64,000 nucleotides of DNA from Warburgia ugandensis (Eukaryota > Streptophyta > Magnoliopsida > Canellales > Canellaceae): positions 5,490,001 to 5,554,000 of the forward strand of contig CP141135.1 of NCBI GenBank assembly GCA_035236585.1, read 5' to 3'. Position 1 is the first letter of the stretch. Every line of letters starts with the position of its first letter. The position numbers were made by a program, and so were the translations under genes. Positions 1 through 11,035 of the stretch are shown piece by piece. Under the pieces are notes generated by a model. That model was not told the origin of the DNA. It did not search any database and was given only the letters and a program-made list of their open reading frames with translations.

Positions 1-1030
1 GGACCAAAAGTCTAGTTGTCGGCCATGCAGGTTCTGGAGGCTACTGTAAAGTCCATTGGAACCATCTTGACGATACGGACATGATTTTAGCATTAAAATC
101 TTGATCTAATCACATCTAGTCAGGTTAAATTCATAAAATAGTACCAAATTACTTAGATACGACCAATCAAAGGGTGATCAAGCCCCAGAACTTGAACAAC
201 TAGATAATATATAGTACTAATTAAGGGTCCTAAAGATCAGATTAGGTTTATTTACTCTAGTAATTGATTCAGACCATTGATCTGACCCAGATCTTGGAAA
301 TTTGTTGATCTAAGGATGATCAGACCATCAGATCAAGGTGTAAACTTTAGATATATACAAAAATGAGCAGATGAACATGAGATAGAACTGATTAATAATA
401 AGTGACGTTGAGATTAAGGACCAAATCATAAATAGAAATCTTATACAACAATCCATATCACAGATTTCATTGAGATGAAATAAATAACATAAAATAGTAC
501 TGTGATACTGACAGGTAGATCTGAGCATGTGAGCTAAAAGGATTACATGATTAAATTAGGTTATCTCTCATTGAGGTAGGTGATGACATTTAATGTTATG
601 TTTTGATTTCTAAAACCTTGCATTATCATAGTATCATGGTTAATTGTGATTGATCGGCACTAGTTTATTTAGTTTATGATTTTGTGAAATTCAAAGTTTT
701 ATGTTATGATTGATATAAAATTTCGATAGTGTATTGAATGGGTTTTCATGATTGATTGTTTTATGATATTGATACTGCATATCTATTGTATGATTAATAA
801 TTTATCTTTCTTTATTGCATCACTGAGATTTGTGGGTTTTTATAAAATTGATGGGGGGTTGGTGGCTAGTCTTTTGAGAGGCTAACCTAGAGATGATGGG
901 TGTGTCTTAAGGATTATGAGCCACGAGTGCTCTTGGTTTTACGAGATACACGATTTTCGTATTTTGTGATTTATGACGGGTGCTCTCACTCAATGGATGT
1001 CATGCTAGAAGGGATTAGGGCTGGCCATCC
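1..1030 (-). mobile_element. Left part of an outer LTR-like repeat (copy B), minus orientation
   Basis: No gene is visible in this A+T-rich stretch. Positions about 850-1030 read as the reverse complement of 2060-2240 in the inner copy (shared blocks such as GAGTGCTCTTG and GTCATGCTAG), and the repeat resumes at 3672 after the inner copy. The outer copy therefore runs in minus orientation from 4809 leftwards through 3672, jumps to 1030, and continues towards the left edge. Leftwards of about 850 I could not align it to the inner copy, so that part may be diverged LTR, internal region or unrelated DNA. Confidence 0.6.
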
Positions 1031-3671
1031 TGTAACACCCCGGATTTTCAAGACATTTTTTTTAAATAATATTTTTAATAAGAGTATTTGGGATCCCATG
1101 AGAAAAGTTTTGTTTAACATTTTACTAAAACATATCTTAAAAACTCCGAGTGTTAGTTTTCCTTTCTCAAAATGGCATATATATAAATTAAAACATAAAT
1201 AGATTTAAAACAATACGCGTATTAATCCACGTCAAATAAAATCGACTCCTTTATTTTGAATCAAATAAATATCCAAAACACAATAATAATATGGCCCAAG
1301 GTCTATCCATCATAACATTCTATATAAATGTCCAACATATGTCTAAACATCTCAATTAAATCCAAAATATAAAGTATATAGTCCATAATTAAATTCAAAT
1401 GATAATCCTGTTTATTGACTCACATCAACAGCCTTGCCTTTCCTGTTATCGCGCTCGAGATCTAAGGCATTGCAAAACAAAGCAATGCCTCAGCAAACTA
1501 TCACTTGTGTAGGTATATAGACAATTAATGTAATAAAATGAAATAAATAAATAACAATACTGATAACATAGAAAGTCTATCATTTATGAAGATAGCTGTA
1601 TCATAAGTCATGTCAACATAAATGCCAATTTATTCCATATGCTAAAACATGCATTTAATGGAGTTAAAACATGACATGAATCAATGTAAATGAGCATACA
1701 ATAAGAATACGGGCACCCTAAGGTAATGGGTCACACGACCTTGCACTAATATCACTGATCATGAGTACTCATAGCTAAACTCTGAGTGTCATCACACCCA
1801 AGCATACCATCCATAACCATGCTCATCATACACGCACACAAAATGACAATATGGGCCACCATGCCGCAGTGGCAACCCTCCATGAGTATCAACCACCGCC
1901 GCTCTCCATCGACACCATAATGGGAGACTTAGCGTCTGTCCCCATGGAAAGGCCCAAATCGGTAGTGTGGACTATCTATGTTACTAAACCCCTACCGAAT
2001 GTCATCTATGCGCAGGTGTCTATTATATCACAATATCATCACATCACAATCTCGGAGGGTGGGTGGCCGGCCCTATCCCTCCTAGCATGACGCCCACCGG
2101 GCAAGCGCACCCATCATCAAATATAAAACACGAAAATTATATGAATATGCTAAAACTCAAGAGCACTCATAGCTCGAAATCCCTAAGACATGCCCCTCAT
2201 CCTGGGGTTAGCCTATAAAAAGACCAGCTAATAAGCCTCTATTCTTATTTCCATGTCAATCAATGCATTTCCAATACATATAATAAGAAATAAGTCTCTA
2301 TGTAAGCATAATTAATTTCCATCATAATGTACTCAAAGTCGCATGAAATCCACGACAAATAATAATTGCAATTTAAAACACAATCATGCATGATGCTATG
2401 TTTATGCAAGTTTTAGTGAAAACATACATAAATGGGGCCTACCCGACCACCATAAGGTGGTCTATACCGGCGGCGTTGGTTTCTGCCGGTACCAGCGTAA
2501 ACCAGCGTCACGAAGATGCCCTGCCCTCAAAACACACCGCGGGGACGCGCAGAGTGCGTCCTCGTTACCGTGACGCACCGTCGCGTGCGTCACGATCGCC
2601 AGGACGCCGTGCATCCCGACTCTCCAAGATAGCCCGCACAAGGGCTCCCGTGCGCGTGACGCCTCGCATGCGTGTGCATCGAACTCCAGTTCTGCGTCGT
2701 CTTTGGGGCGTCCTGCTGGGTGTCCCGATGTCGGCGCCAGGGCGCTAACGCGGTCGCCGTCGCCGAAGAAGACGACCGGATTCCGATTGTCCCCAGCATG
2801 CCTACAGGGCTCCATTTTGTGCAATTTTTTGCGCCATTTTTCTCAGAATTTCCTCTAGAATTTATTTATGCCCTCATTTTGCACTGAGTTTTCCAAAAAC
2901 CATGTTTTTTAAAGGATTTTTCCCAAGTTCCTAAAAACATCCATAGGTACTGGTTTTCAAATTTTCTAGAGAAACCCACCGTTGGATCTCTCCCAAATTT
3001 AAAGGGTTTGATCTTGGGTCTCTTGTACACTAGTTGGATGGTGCGATTTTCAAACAGAAGACATGCTCCAACAGTAGTGTGCACAGAGTTCCCACGAAAA
3101 ATGTGATTTTTCCTTATTTTAAATGTAATTCTAATTTATATTTTCTATTTAATAATTAAATATTTAAGGGTTTCGAACTTACCTCGTCTGGCTGGGGTTG
3201 ATAGACGTTGTCGGAGTTCCACTCGCCGAAAAAGTTTAAGTTTTCAGAGCTAGGGTTGAGATGCAACTCAGTGCAAATGAGGAACAAATAGCGTGTTTTG
3301 ACACTTAGGGGGGAATAGTTATAGGGCTTAGAGTCCTAGGGGAAGAGAAACTCTTCCCTTCACGCCTCTTTCCATGGTTTCTCAGGCGATTTTTGCCGGA
3401 TCCGGGTAGAGGCGTGCGGAAGATGGGGGTGCCATTATCAATTTGGGCCCCTGTGTTATACGTCTCTGCCAAATGACTAAAATGCCCTATAACTTCAACG
3501 GCTCCTAACTCCCTTGTTTGAGCTCTGTTTTTCGCGTTCTTTGTGGTGTTGGAATCCTATCGACAAGCACTTTCAAATTCTTAAGTTTTCAGGAAAAATT
3601 TCCATCTATAAATTTTTAATTTAATTTATTTAGTAATTTCTTAATTTATACTAAAAATTAAGGATATTACA
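1031..3671 (+). mobile_element. Inner LTR-like repeat (copy A), probable solo LTR
   Basis: The repeat begins TGTAACACCCCGG and ends GGATATTACA, the TG...CA border form usual for plant Ty3/Gypsy LTRs. It is flanked by CATCC (1026-1030) and CATCT (3672-3676), a five-base target duplication with one mismatch. It holds no gag or pol frame, so a 2.6 kb solo LTR fits best; a large non-autonomous element is the alternative. It carries a G+C-rich segment at about 2460-2800. The open frames there, on both strands, show no domain and look like compositional accidents. It inserted into another copy of its own family in the opposite orientation. Confidence 0.7.
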
Positions 3672-4726
3672 CATCTACCCTCTGAAATTGTAATGTGATT
3701 GACACCTACCCACAGATGACTTTCGGTAGAGGTTTGGTAACATGGATAGTCCACACCATCAGTCCGAGCCTTTCCATGTGGACGAATGTTAAGTCTCCCG
3801 TTATGGTGTCGACAGTGAGTGGCGGTGGTTGAGACCCTGGAGAGGTTGCCACTGCGGCATGACGATCTGTACTCTTGTTCTGTATGCTTGCATGATGAGT
3901 ATGGAGATGTTATTATATGCATGGGCGTAACAACACTTAGAGGATTGATATGAGTACTTATGATCTGTTAGACGAGTGTATGGGACACTTGTAAGACCAC
4001 GTACCTTGGGATGCCCTGGATGTTATTGTATGTTCATTGATATTGGATCATATTATGTTTACATCCATGAGATTATCATATTTTATATCCATGAGGCGTA
4101 TGTTTTATCGTATATAATGGTTTAAGACTATATTAGCATTGCTTATGATACTAATATTTTCATGAATAATTGACATACATATTATATTAACATTGTTATT
4201 AAATTTTGTTTTCCTTGTTATTACATTAAATATCTATGTACTTACACGCGCAATAGCTTGCTGAGGCATTGCTTTATTTTGCAATGCCTTAGATACTGAG
4301 CACGACAACAGGAAGGGCAAGGCCGTAGAAGGACAGTGATAGCAGCGATGACCACTTTGATTTGGCTAATGGATAGCTCAATATGAATGATTAGATGGAC
4401 TACAATTTGAACCTATTTTATGGATTTGATTATAACATTATATATATATTATGGAAATGTCTTTAAGTATGGTAAAATATTATAATGGGTAGACCCTAAG
4501 CCACATTATTATGCTTTTTGGATATTTATTGTTTTAAAAATAAAGACGCCGATGATTTTGACGTTGGATTTGATACTAGTATTGTCTTAAATTTATTACT
4601 GCGTACTTATATTTATCTATTAATCGTGGTCGTGATGTTTTTTGGAAAAGAGATAACAGCCGGAGGTTTTTCAGTTAATGTTCTAATAAAATAATTAATA
4701 GAATCTTTTGATTTTGGGATCCCGAC

Positions 4727-4765
<39 letters not shown>

Positions 4766-4809
4766 GAAAGAAAAAAGAAAAAAATGTTATAAAAACCCGA
4801 GGTGTTACA
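3672..4809 (-). mobile_element. Right part of the outer LTR-like repeat (copy B)
   Basis: Read on the minus strand this starts TGTAACACCTCGGG at 4809 and runs parallel to the first ~1.03 kb of copy A. Shared blocks include the GGGATCCC site, the GCAATGCCT region near 4265-4295 and the GACACCATAA region near 3810. The two arms form an inverted repeat around the rest of copy A. An (ATT)n microsatellite lies at about 4729-4765. The element inserted into a SINE whose 3' half remains at 4810-4874. Confidence 0.75.
4729..4765. repeat. (ATT)n microsatellite
   Basis: An uninterrupted run of ATT triplets lies inside the outer LTR-like repeat near its 5' border. It is absent at the matching place in copy A (about 1075-1090), so it expanded after the two copies diverged. 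Confidence 0.9.
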
Positions 4810-4874
4810 CTTGTGATCTGTCCCTTCCCCGGCCCCTGAATAAGTGGGAGCTTTGTGCACCGGGCCTGCCCTTT
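4810..4874 (+). repeat. 3' half of an Au-like SINE, cut by the outer LTR
   Basis: This matches the last third of the SINE at 56766-56948 (CTTCCCCGGCCCCTG, then GTGCACCGGGCCTGCCC) and the same downstream flank. Its 5' part is missing because the outer LTR-like repeat begins exactly here (4809). Confidence 0.75.
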
Positions 4875-5705
4875 TCACATACCCTAATTGGATATATTAT
4901 TCTTCCCCCCTAGGCATATTTAACGATGTGTTATTACGACGTGAATTTGATTCTTTTGAATAAGAATATTGCAACTCCATTCATGATCAATATTTGAGAA
5001 TTCGATAAACTATTTGCGAAAGTCCAATTTACATTTGAGTTAGGAGGGAGGAAGGTTGGTTCCCTGAACTCGCCAATCGAAAAAGACTACATTTGGTTGC
5101 ACCTTCCATTGGCCATGGTAATCCCGTTTACTGTCATAATGGAAAGAGGCGACTGATGGGTCGTCCCATAAGATGACTTATTGCAGGTTTATTAGTGTCA
5201 TCCACAAATTTTGAAGCCGAAATTATGAAGTCAGGGCATCCATCCGATGTGCCAACTCTTAGAAAATCCAAGTTTGTATGTCATACTTGATTAACTTGAA
5301 GGCCACGAGATCATCATTAGATTGCTTTAATATTGTAAGATCATACCATGTGGCAACGAACAAAGTAGTTTTCTTTGAGAGGAATGCTAGTGATACTACA
5401 AAAATTTTCCTACGACTCTCAATTTTGCCTCTTCGTTGAAAATTTTCCCTAATCTTCTTTCCATAATAATAATAATAGAAAATCCTTATTCATGTTATCT
5501 TCGCATGCTTCAATACAACAATTATGGTCACGTTCATCACTCATGCAATGACAGGAAGCGACAGACTCGAACTCATAGTAAAGTCTCCTGTGTTACATCT
5601 AATCTTTTGATTTTATAGTCCACGTTTATGGCATCTTTTTTCTTCCCATTTGTCTCCAAAATGTGGTATTTTATTTCTCGTGCATGTGCAAAAATAGTGT
5701 AGAGA
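4810..5705 (+). repeat. Segmental duplication block D1, left copy (partner 56880-57750)
   Basis: The order and wording of sequence match 56880-57750: SINE 3' end, ACATA(C)CCTAATTGG flank, the segment around 5041-5155, the (AAT)n run near 5467 and the GTGTAGAGAGAG end. Small differences include about 36 bases around 4980-5015 present only here and a short insertion near 57615 only in the partner. The copies are therefore related but not recent. A frame of about 40 codons around 5026-5156 is open in the right copy as well, but I cannot assign it to a family. Confidence 0.8.
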
Positions 5706-7313
5706 GAGTCTTGTGCAACAGTAATGTTCATTATGTGACTTTGAGGTCACAAGTTGAAGGTGTAAAAACAGCTTATTATAAAATCTAAGGCAAGACTGCA
5801 TACTATTGACCCTTATGATTTACCATTTCCTCGAACCCCGCATATGCAAGAGCTTCATGCACCGGGGCTGTTCTTAAGAATAGCCCTTACATCATGAAAA
5901 TCAAACTTAGTGGATGATCTTCGTGGCTTTACATCGTACTCGATGGAACTGTGACAAGTGGGATATCTGATAGACATGGATCTCATTTGGGCTCTGAGCT
6001 TACCACCTGTATTGGTTACATGTACATACATGTTCCCTGTGGATCTAAGTCGTCGATCACTAGGCTACATACGCTATGTCCACTAAGATAGTGGTGTACA
6101 TGTGATCTTTACCGTTGATCAATTACTGATCTCTTTCTCTCTCTCTGCCCAACGCACATTTGGTCATGCATGCAAGTGTGGACTACAGCGCACCAAGGAC
6201 GCGTAAAAGTTTAGCCTCCATTATATGATAGAGAGTGACTTCTTTAGTAAGATTTAAGCCGTTCATCTTATAATAGTATGTGCACTTGAAATCGCAGCCA
6301 CTGACTTTTTTTAGTTTTTATCAAAGAACTATTAAAGTCATTCAAATTCATCTTTTTTCATGGGTCTCCTAATTTTGCTAAGCCTAACAAGCTAAATGGC
6401 ATAGATGTTCCAAAAGAAGTCACCCTATGTAATAAAATGAAATGTTGATTTCTTCACAGGCATATATACAGTGTAGATATAGATGAATAGATAGATAAAT
6501 AGCTGCAGGCAACTAGACATCTTTACCGAAATAAACTTGGTCATAGGTTTGAGTCACCACTTTGCTTTTGACGGAATCTAAATATGGTAGTGCATCTTTG
6601 AGTTTGCTTTATATTTTTTTTGGCTTGGAAGCTTAAAAAAAGAAAGAAAGAAGGGATTTTAAAACGGCTGAAACCATTTTAAAATAAACGAAATCATAAT
6701 TTTTTAGGCATATTTTACTACGAAATAGGATTTACTTCATGATTACCCAAACAGTCCCAGCTATAATAACAAATCTTACGAATATTACGTACTGGCAGCA
6801 GAGGAATTATAAAGAGACCACCGTACTGCGGAGCGAACGTTGATTGACGGTTCCCATCCATTTGAACTTACTAAACTCATTCATCTCATCTCATTGCGCA
6901 GCCATTGGATGTTTGTATACAAAAGACCATGATGATCACGAGACATGAGGATCCTGTACGTTTGGAAGTTAAATTTTGATCATTTTTATTCAAAATTCCG
7001 AACCCAATTCATTGCCATAGTATAAAACTTGTTAGCCAACGATGCTTCAGTCGTGGCTGCAAGTTCGAGTTGCTGCTTTTCCTTTGGTCGGAATACTTTT
7101 ACCACGAGTACAATTTTATAAATACTAGAATCATCCAATCCACGTGCTTTTTACTACTAGACATCTAAAGCAAGTGCAATTAAATGACGGAGATGAATCA
7201 TCCAAGGTAAGCCGCACAATCAAGCAAACTTATTTTGAGAAGTGATATTTGGCTTGGCTTTAACTGCTTATACAACTTAGGAAAGGTCTTAGCACGACAG
7301 TGTTTTTTAAATC
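5706..7313 (+). repeat. Segmental duplication block D2, left copy (partner 62390-64000)
   Basis: This aligns collinearly with 62390-64000, including a SINE, the GATAGATAGAT tract near 6490, the AAACGGCTGAAACC region and the final AGCACGACA-GTGTTTTTTAAATC, which coincides with the right edge of the window. Part of it (5890-6620) also matches 12245-12640. No gene is seen. In this copy D1 and D2 are fused directly, whereas about 4.6 kb separates them in the right copy. Confidence 0.85.
5709..5888 (+). repeat. Au-like SINE, 5'-truncated
   Basis: This carries the box-B-like ACAAGTTGAAGGTG and the CTTCATGCACCGGGGCTG 3' part, ending in TTCTTAAGAATAGCCC. It corresponds to the copy at 62384-62566. 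Its 5' GAAGGGGAGCC is missing at the D1/D2 fusion point. Confidence 0.75.
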
Positions 7314-7424
7314 ATCGACGAGGGTTAATGCAGTTTAACCTAACAAAATAACTTTAGTTAAGAGAGATATTGTCGTGGTATGACTGCCTCTGAGTTGTAT
7401 GAGCGATCCCAGGTCAAGCGCACA

Positions 7425-8215
7425 ACGGGCTTTGGTTTAGCAATTAGCATTCCTCGTAGCAAAACCAGGTGGACGGTCTTTAACTTGCTTTCCTACGAAG
7501 AAAGAAAACTATGCCCTCCACCATTTTCAAAACTTCAGCTGTAGGTCAAGTACGTCGTTACCAGAAATTGAATGGTTCACATGAAAGGTGGTCATCATCG
7601 TCAAGAACTTATGACCACATCCGATGCGAAGCCAAACGATATGGAAGCTACGACGAAAGAGAGAAAACTACGCTTCCATCCTTTGGTCGGTTTAATGTTT
7701 GACTTATAATTGATCCACTGGTTTTTTTCACACTTACAAAGGCAAGAGAGGTAGAGGAGATCCATCGTGGACTAAGAGCTAAGAGGTTTTCTCATGTTTG
7801 TCCTCCTAAAGTTCTGAATTTCACTCTAGTCCCAATTAAAATTAAATTACGCAACTATCCTCTTTTATCAATTTCATTTCGATTTAGTCAATCGCTCTAA
7901 TACTTAAAAATCACAATAAGGTAATCTATTCCTGAAATGCCTCAGTTTATGTGGGCCCTGCTTTATAGTTGATTCAAAATACCACCTTCGATATCCAACA
8001 GCCCAATGTTCAACCGACGAGACGAGTTAATTGATGAAATGTGTGCATTGGATGCTGGAAATGCAGAGCTGAGAACTTGGTATAAGCAGTGGCGTCCGTT
8101 CAATGACCAACTGCACATTATCACCATCCTAGAAAATTTCGGTTAGTATTATTTTCAGGCTACCACATATGAGATGATTTAGAAAGGAGATCATAATTGG
8201 TTTGGATCAACCATT
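7425..8215 (+). repeat. Array upstream repeat, copy 1
   Basis: This segment recurs at 13380-14240, in degraded form at 18300-18870 and partly at 12835-13115. It starts with CACAACGGGCTTTGGTTTAG and contains a small open frame (ATG 8006, 46 codons, stop TAG 8144). The matching frame in copy 2 is longer. No domain is recognisable, so I treat it as the 5' part of the amplified unit. Confidence 0.75.
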
Positions 8216-8751
8216 GATGTGAATTTGGGCCCATTATTGGATCAACCACAAGGGGGCTCCATTAAACTTAACTATGACCAGACAATACCATATAATAAAA
8301 ATGGGAATTTCTTATATCAATCACCTTTGATGAGTTTAAGTTTTTGAGAGAACTAAATTAAAATGGTTTTGACAAAATTGTAATTACTCAGTAATTCAAT
8401 TTTAAATATCGCGTGCAGCATAAATTCATAGTTTCAAGAGGGCTAACTAGAAAAATGACACGTAAACCCAATCACCCACTAAAGAAGTAATTGTCCGTAA
8501 AAATAGGAGTGAGGTACATGTAATATATGAGAACAAGAAGGTACTACACAGGTAATTGTCCGTAAAAATAAGAGAGAAAGGTGTATGTAATATAAAATTG
8601 TACGCTAAATCCAATGTTGTTGTAGTAGTCGGCTCGTAGCGCGGATTGCATCGGCAGGCGAATCAAACAATTTTATTAAGGAGACAAAGCTTCCGAGAAA
8701 GAGGGGAGTTACATTGTTTCTGCATAAAACAGCCCATCCCAACTCTTCGTT

Positions 8752-9145
8752 ATGGTTATTACTGCTGCAATGGACCTCACGGAGCGAGGCTTGCAACCGC
8801 CGTTGAATCGGCGTCAAGAAACAAGGCTCAGAAAGAAAACTGTTAAGCTGCAATATAGATGTTTCAATGTGATGTGGAAGATTATGGGTTTCCAAGTCGT
8901 TATTCTCACGTTCGTGATGAATTCCTCATCGCTTTACTGCAAAATTTGGTGGATTCCTTCCACGGTTTCTCTATTGGCAGCTACCGGGATGGGAGTTTTC
9001 TTGCACATTACAGCCGTTGATTACCTGGAAACAGCATCTCAACTCGGTGCACGCCAGCCCCAGTCTTGTTTGAGATAATACAAACTTCATGTCTCCATCG
9101 CCACGATGCTGCACATTGTGGTTGTGCTTACTCTAGACGAGAGAG
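8752..9145 (+). pseudogene. Broken paralogue of the three-TM 149-aa family
   Basis: ATG at 8752 sits in the same CTCTTCGTTATGG context as the intact genes. The frame gives 108 residues with the family hallmarks: an ERGLQP N-terminal motif, a first hydrophobic segment, SSSLYCKIWW and most of the second hydrophobic segment ending near TASQL. A deletion of about 15 bases around 9050 is followed by an in-frame TAA at 9076-9078. Beyond it the homologous third segment can still be read (ATMLHIVVV) up to a GA-rich tract near 9138. Relative to intact copies the N-terminus is diverged (PPLNRRQE for PEFNPDKE), so it belongs to a second subfamily shared with the copy at 17165. Confidence 0.7.
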
Positions 9146-9290
9146 AGAGAGACACACACACATTCACATCATTAACCTGACGTGTATAGCGTATATATAT
9201 ATATAGAGAGAGAGAGAGAGCTACAACTGGATGTGCTGACGTGTATAGCGTATATATAGAGAGAGAGAGAGAGAGGGAGAGAGAGAGCCC
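9136..9290 (+). repeat. Duplicated CTGACGTGTATAGCG plus (TA)n(GA)n tracts
   Basis: A short unit beginning CTGACGTGTATAGCG and followed by TATATA and GA repeats occurs twice, at about 9178 and 9236. It lies where the preceding pseudogene is truncated and probably contributed to its loss. Confidence 0.8.
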
Positions 9291-9419
9291 TGATATATTA
9301 AAGACCAAGGAATGTGAATTTGGAAAGGAACGTGAATTTCCTACTTTCAACCCCACCAACTAGCTCTCTTGCACTGACCCATTAACCACAGGGGGCTTAC
9401 CACAAACAACACTCCCGAG

Positions 9420-9676
9420 TTTATAAATAGCCGATACCTAGTCCTAAACAAACCGACAGGGGGCTTACCACAGTGTTAACCAAGTTTATAAATAGCCGAT
9501 ACCTAGTCCTAAACATACCGACAGGGGGCTTACCACAGTGTTAACCAAGTTTATAAATAGCCGATACCTAGTCCTAAACATACCGACAGGGGGCTTACCA
9601 CTGGGAAGCTTCCCACAAACAATACTCCCGAGTTTATAAATAGCCGATACCTAGTCCTAAACAAACCCTCTTCGTT
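9420..9676 (+). promoter_or_regulatory. Amplified core promoter with four TATA boxes
   Basis: TTTATAAATAG occurs at 9420, 9485, 9550 and 9633. The first three lie in a perfect or near-perfect 65 bp tandem repeat that also carries CCGATACCTAGTCC and CAGGGGGCTTACC. The last TATA is 44 bp before the ATG at 9677, the same spacing as in the two paralogues (42 and 43 bp), which have a single TATA. No ATG occurs between 9420 and 9676, so transcripts started from any copy would use the same first start codon. A palindrome TGGGAAGCTTCCCA lies at 9602-9615, 17 bp before the proximal TATA. Promoter activity is inferred from position and conservation. Confidence 0.7.
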
Positions 9677-10126
9677 ATGGCATCTGAAGCTGAACCTGAT
9701 CTCATGGAGCGAGGCTTGCAACCGGAGTTCAATCCAGATAAAGAAGCAGAGCTGAAAAAGGAAGCTGATGGGCTGCAAACCAGAGGTCTCAATATAATCG
9801 GCGTGTTTCTGTTTTTCCAAGGCGTTATTCTCACGGTCGTGACGGATTCCTCGTCACTTTACTGTAAAATTTGGTGGATTCCTTTCATGCTTTCTCTATT
9901 GGCAGATATCATCACGGGAGCTTTCTTGACCATTGCAGCCGTTAACTACCTGAAAACAGCATCTCAGCTCGACGCACTCAATCGAAATCGACCTGGCCCA
10001 GTCTTCTTTGGCATATATATTCGTCACGTCTTCATGGCCACGATGCTGCTCTGTATGGCTGTCTTTACTCTCATCATCCTGATCGCTTGCTATTATGTAC
10101 CTTGCCACGTTAAGAAGGTGACGTAG
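9677..10126 (+). CDS. Small three-transmembrane protein of unknown function, copy 1
   Basis: Intact single-exon frame of 149 residues. Residues 1-37 are polar and charged (ERGLQPEFNPDKEAELKKEA). Three hydrophobic segments follow at about 39-56, 66-91 and 114-142, with the conserved SSLYCKIWWIPF between the first two and a basic linker LNRNRPGP before the third. The C-terminus is KKVT, which has the form of a dilysine (KKxx) ER-retrieval signal. Charge distribution would however place that end outside the cytosol if the N-terminus is cytosolic. I do not recognise the family. The start is fixed by the conserved CTCTTCGTTATGG context and very short leader. A poly(A)-signal-like AATAAA lies about 70 bp after the stop, and the 3' flank is conserved in all copies to about 10380. 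Two near-identical paralogues lie downstream; this copy differs by ADIIT for AATIT in segment 2. Confidence 0.8.
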   Translation: MASEAEPDLMERGLQPEFNPDKEAELKKEADGLQTRGLNIIGVFLFFQGVILTVVTDSSSLYCKIWWIPFMLSLLADIITGAFLTIAAVNYLKTASQLDALNRNRPGPVFFGIYIRHVFMATMLLCMAVFTLIILIACYYVPCHVKKVT

Positions 10127-10379
10127 GTTCAATGGCTGCTTGTTTCCTCCTGTTCTGTGTGTAGGGTTTCTTGTCCGTCTCTGTTTCTATGGATCGAAAA
10201 TAAAATGTATTGTTGTTTATATTATTCAGTGAAAAGGTGGCACCAAAGAAAGAACAGAGAAATCCTTTTTGGGGCGGTCTTGTTTGATTGGTCATTTGTA
10301 CGCCGGCTTCAATCTTTCTCTAAGTTTATCATTTTTGTTTCTCAGGTCCATTGAAGGCCGTTCAAAGTGAAAAGTAAGT

Positions 10380-10991
10380 TTGTTGTGTGAATTTATTCTC
10401 TGTTAGTTCACATCTTTTGTCAACCTCTTGACGGCCATTAGCGACAGACTTTACTGGAAATCTATGGCGATACACTGTAGTCGGCCATGATTGAGAGACA
10501 GCAATTTTACTTCCTCTACGGAGGCCACTAAGGTGTGTCACGACAGTCTTCCCAGAGAGTATGTTGCCAGATATAGGCCGTTGTATCAGAGGGGCGGATG
10601 ACATCAAATTACATATATACCCTTCAATAAGAATCAAATTTTCGGACATGTACCCTTTAACCAATGGATACTGGAAAAATAAAAAATAAAACAATATCCC
10701 GGTAGCAAATAATAGCCGTGACTAGCCCGAAAACGATCCGAACCCATTCGATTTCCGAATCAATCTTCCACAGGTTCACTCGTGAGATTTTCCCAAGAGG
10801 ACATCAACAATCCCATTAAGACAGTTTTGATCAAGCAGTATATCACAGACATTTTTTATAGATTTTTTCACGAACATCTTTCGTCCTGACCCCTTTTAAG
10901 ATTCTAGACCTATTTTCAATCCTGGATCAACGTGGACAGTTTGAACGAAAGCCTTGATTGGACTTTTCTCCCGCTCGTTATCATTCACTAT

Positions 10992-11035
<44 letters not shown>

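Noticed and set aside
2386..2824. Overlapping open frames of about 120 codons on both strands in the GC-rich part of the inner LTR-like repeat
   Set aside because: They exist because the segment is GC-rich with few stops. No domain is seen, frames overlap on both strands, and the region lies inside a repeat.
1031..4809. A long-terminal-inverted-repeat DNA transposon spanning the whole region
   Set aside because: The outer sequence continues across 1030/3672 and a five-base duplication flanks only the inner copy, so two nested LTR-like copies in opposite orientation explain the inverted arms better.
9087..9359. Minus-strand frame of 90 codons rich in Ser-Leu repeats
   Set aside because: It is a shadow of the GA microsatellite and the broken paralogue on the plus strand.
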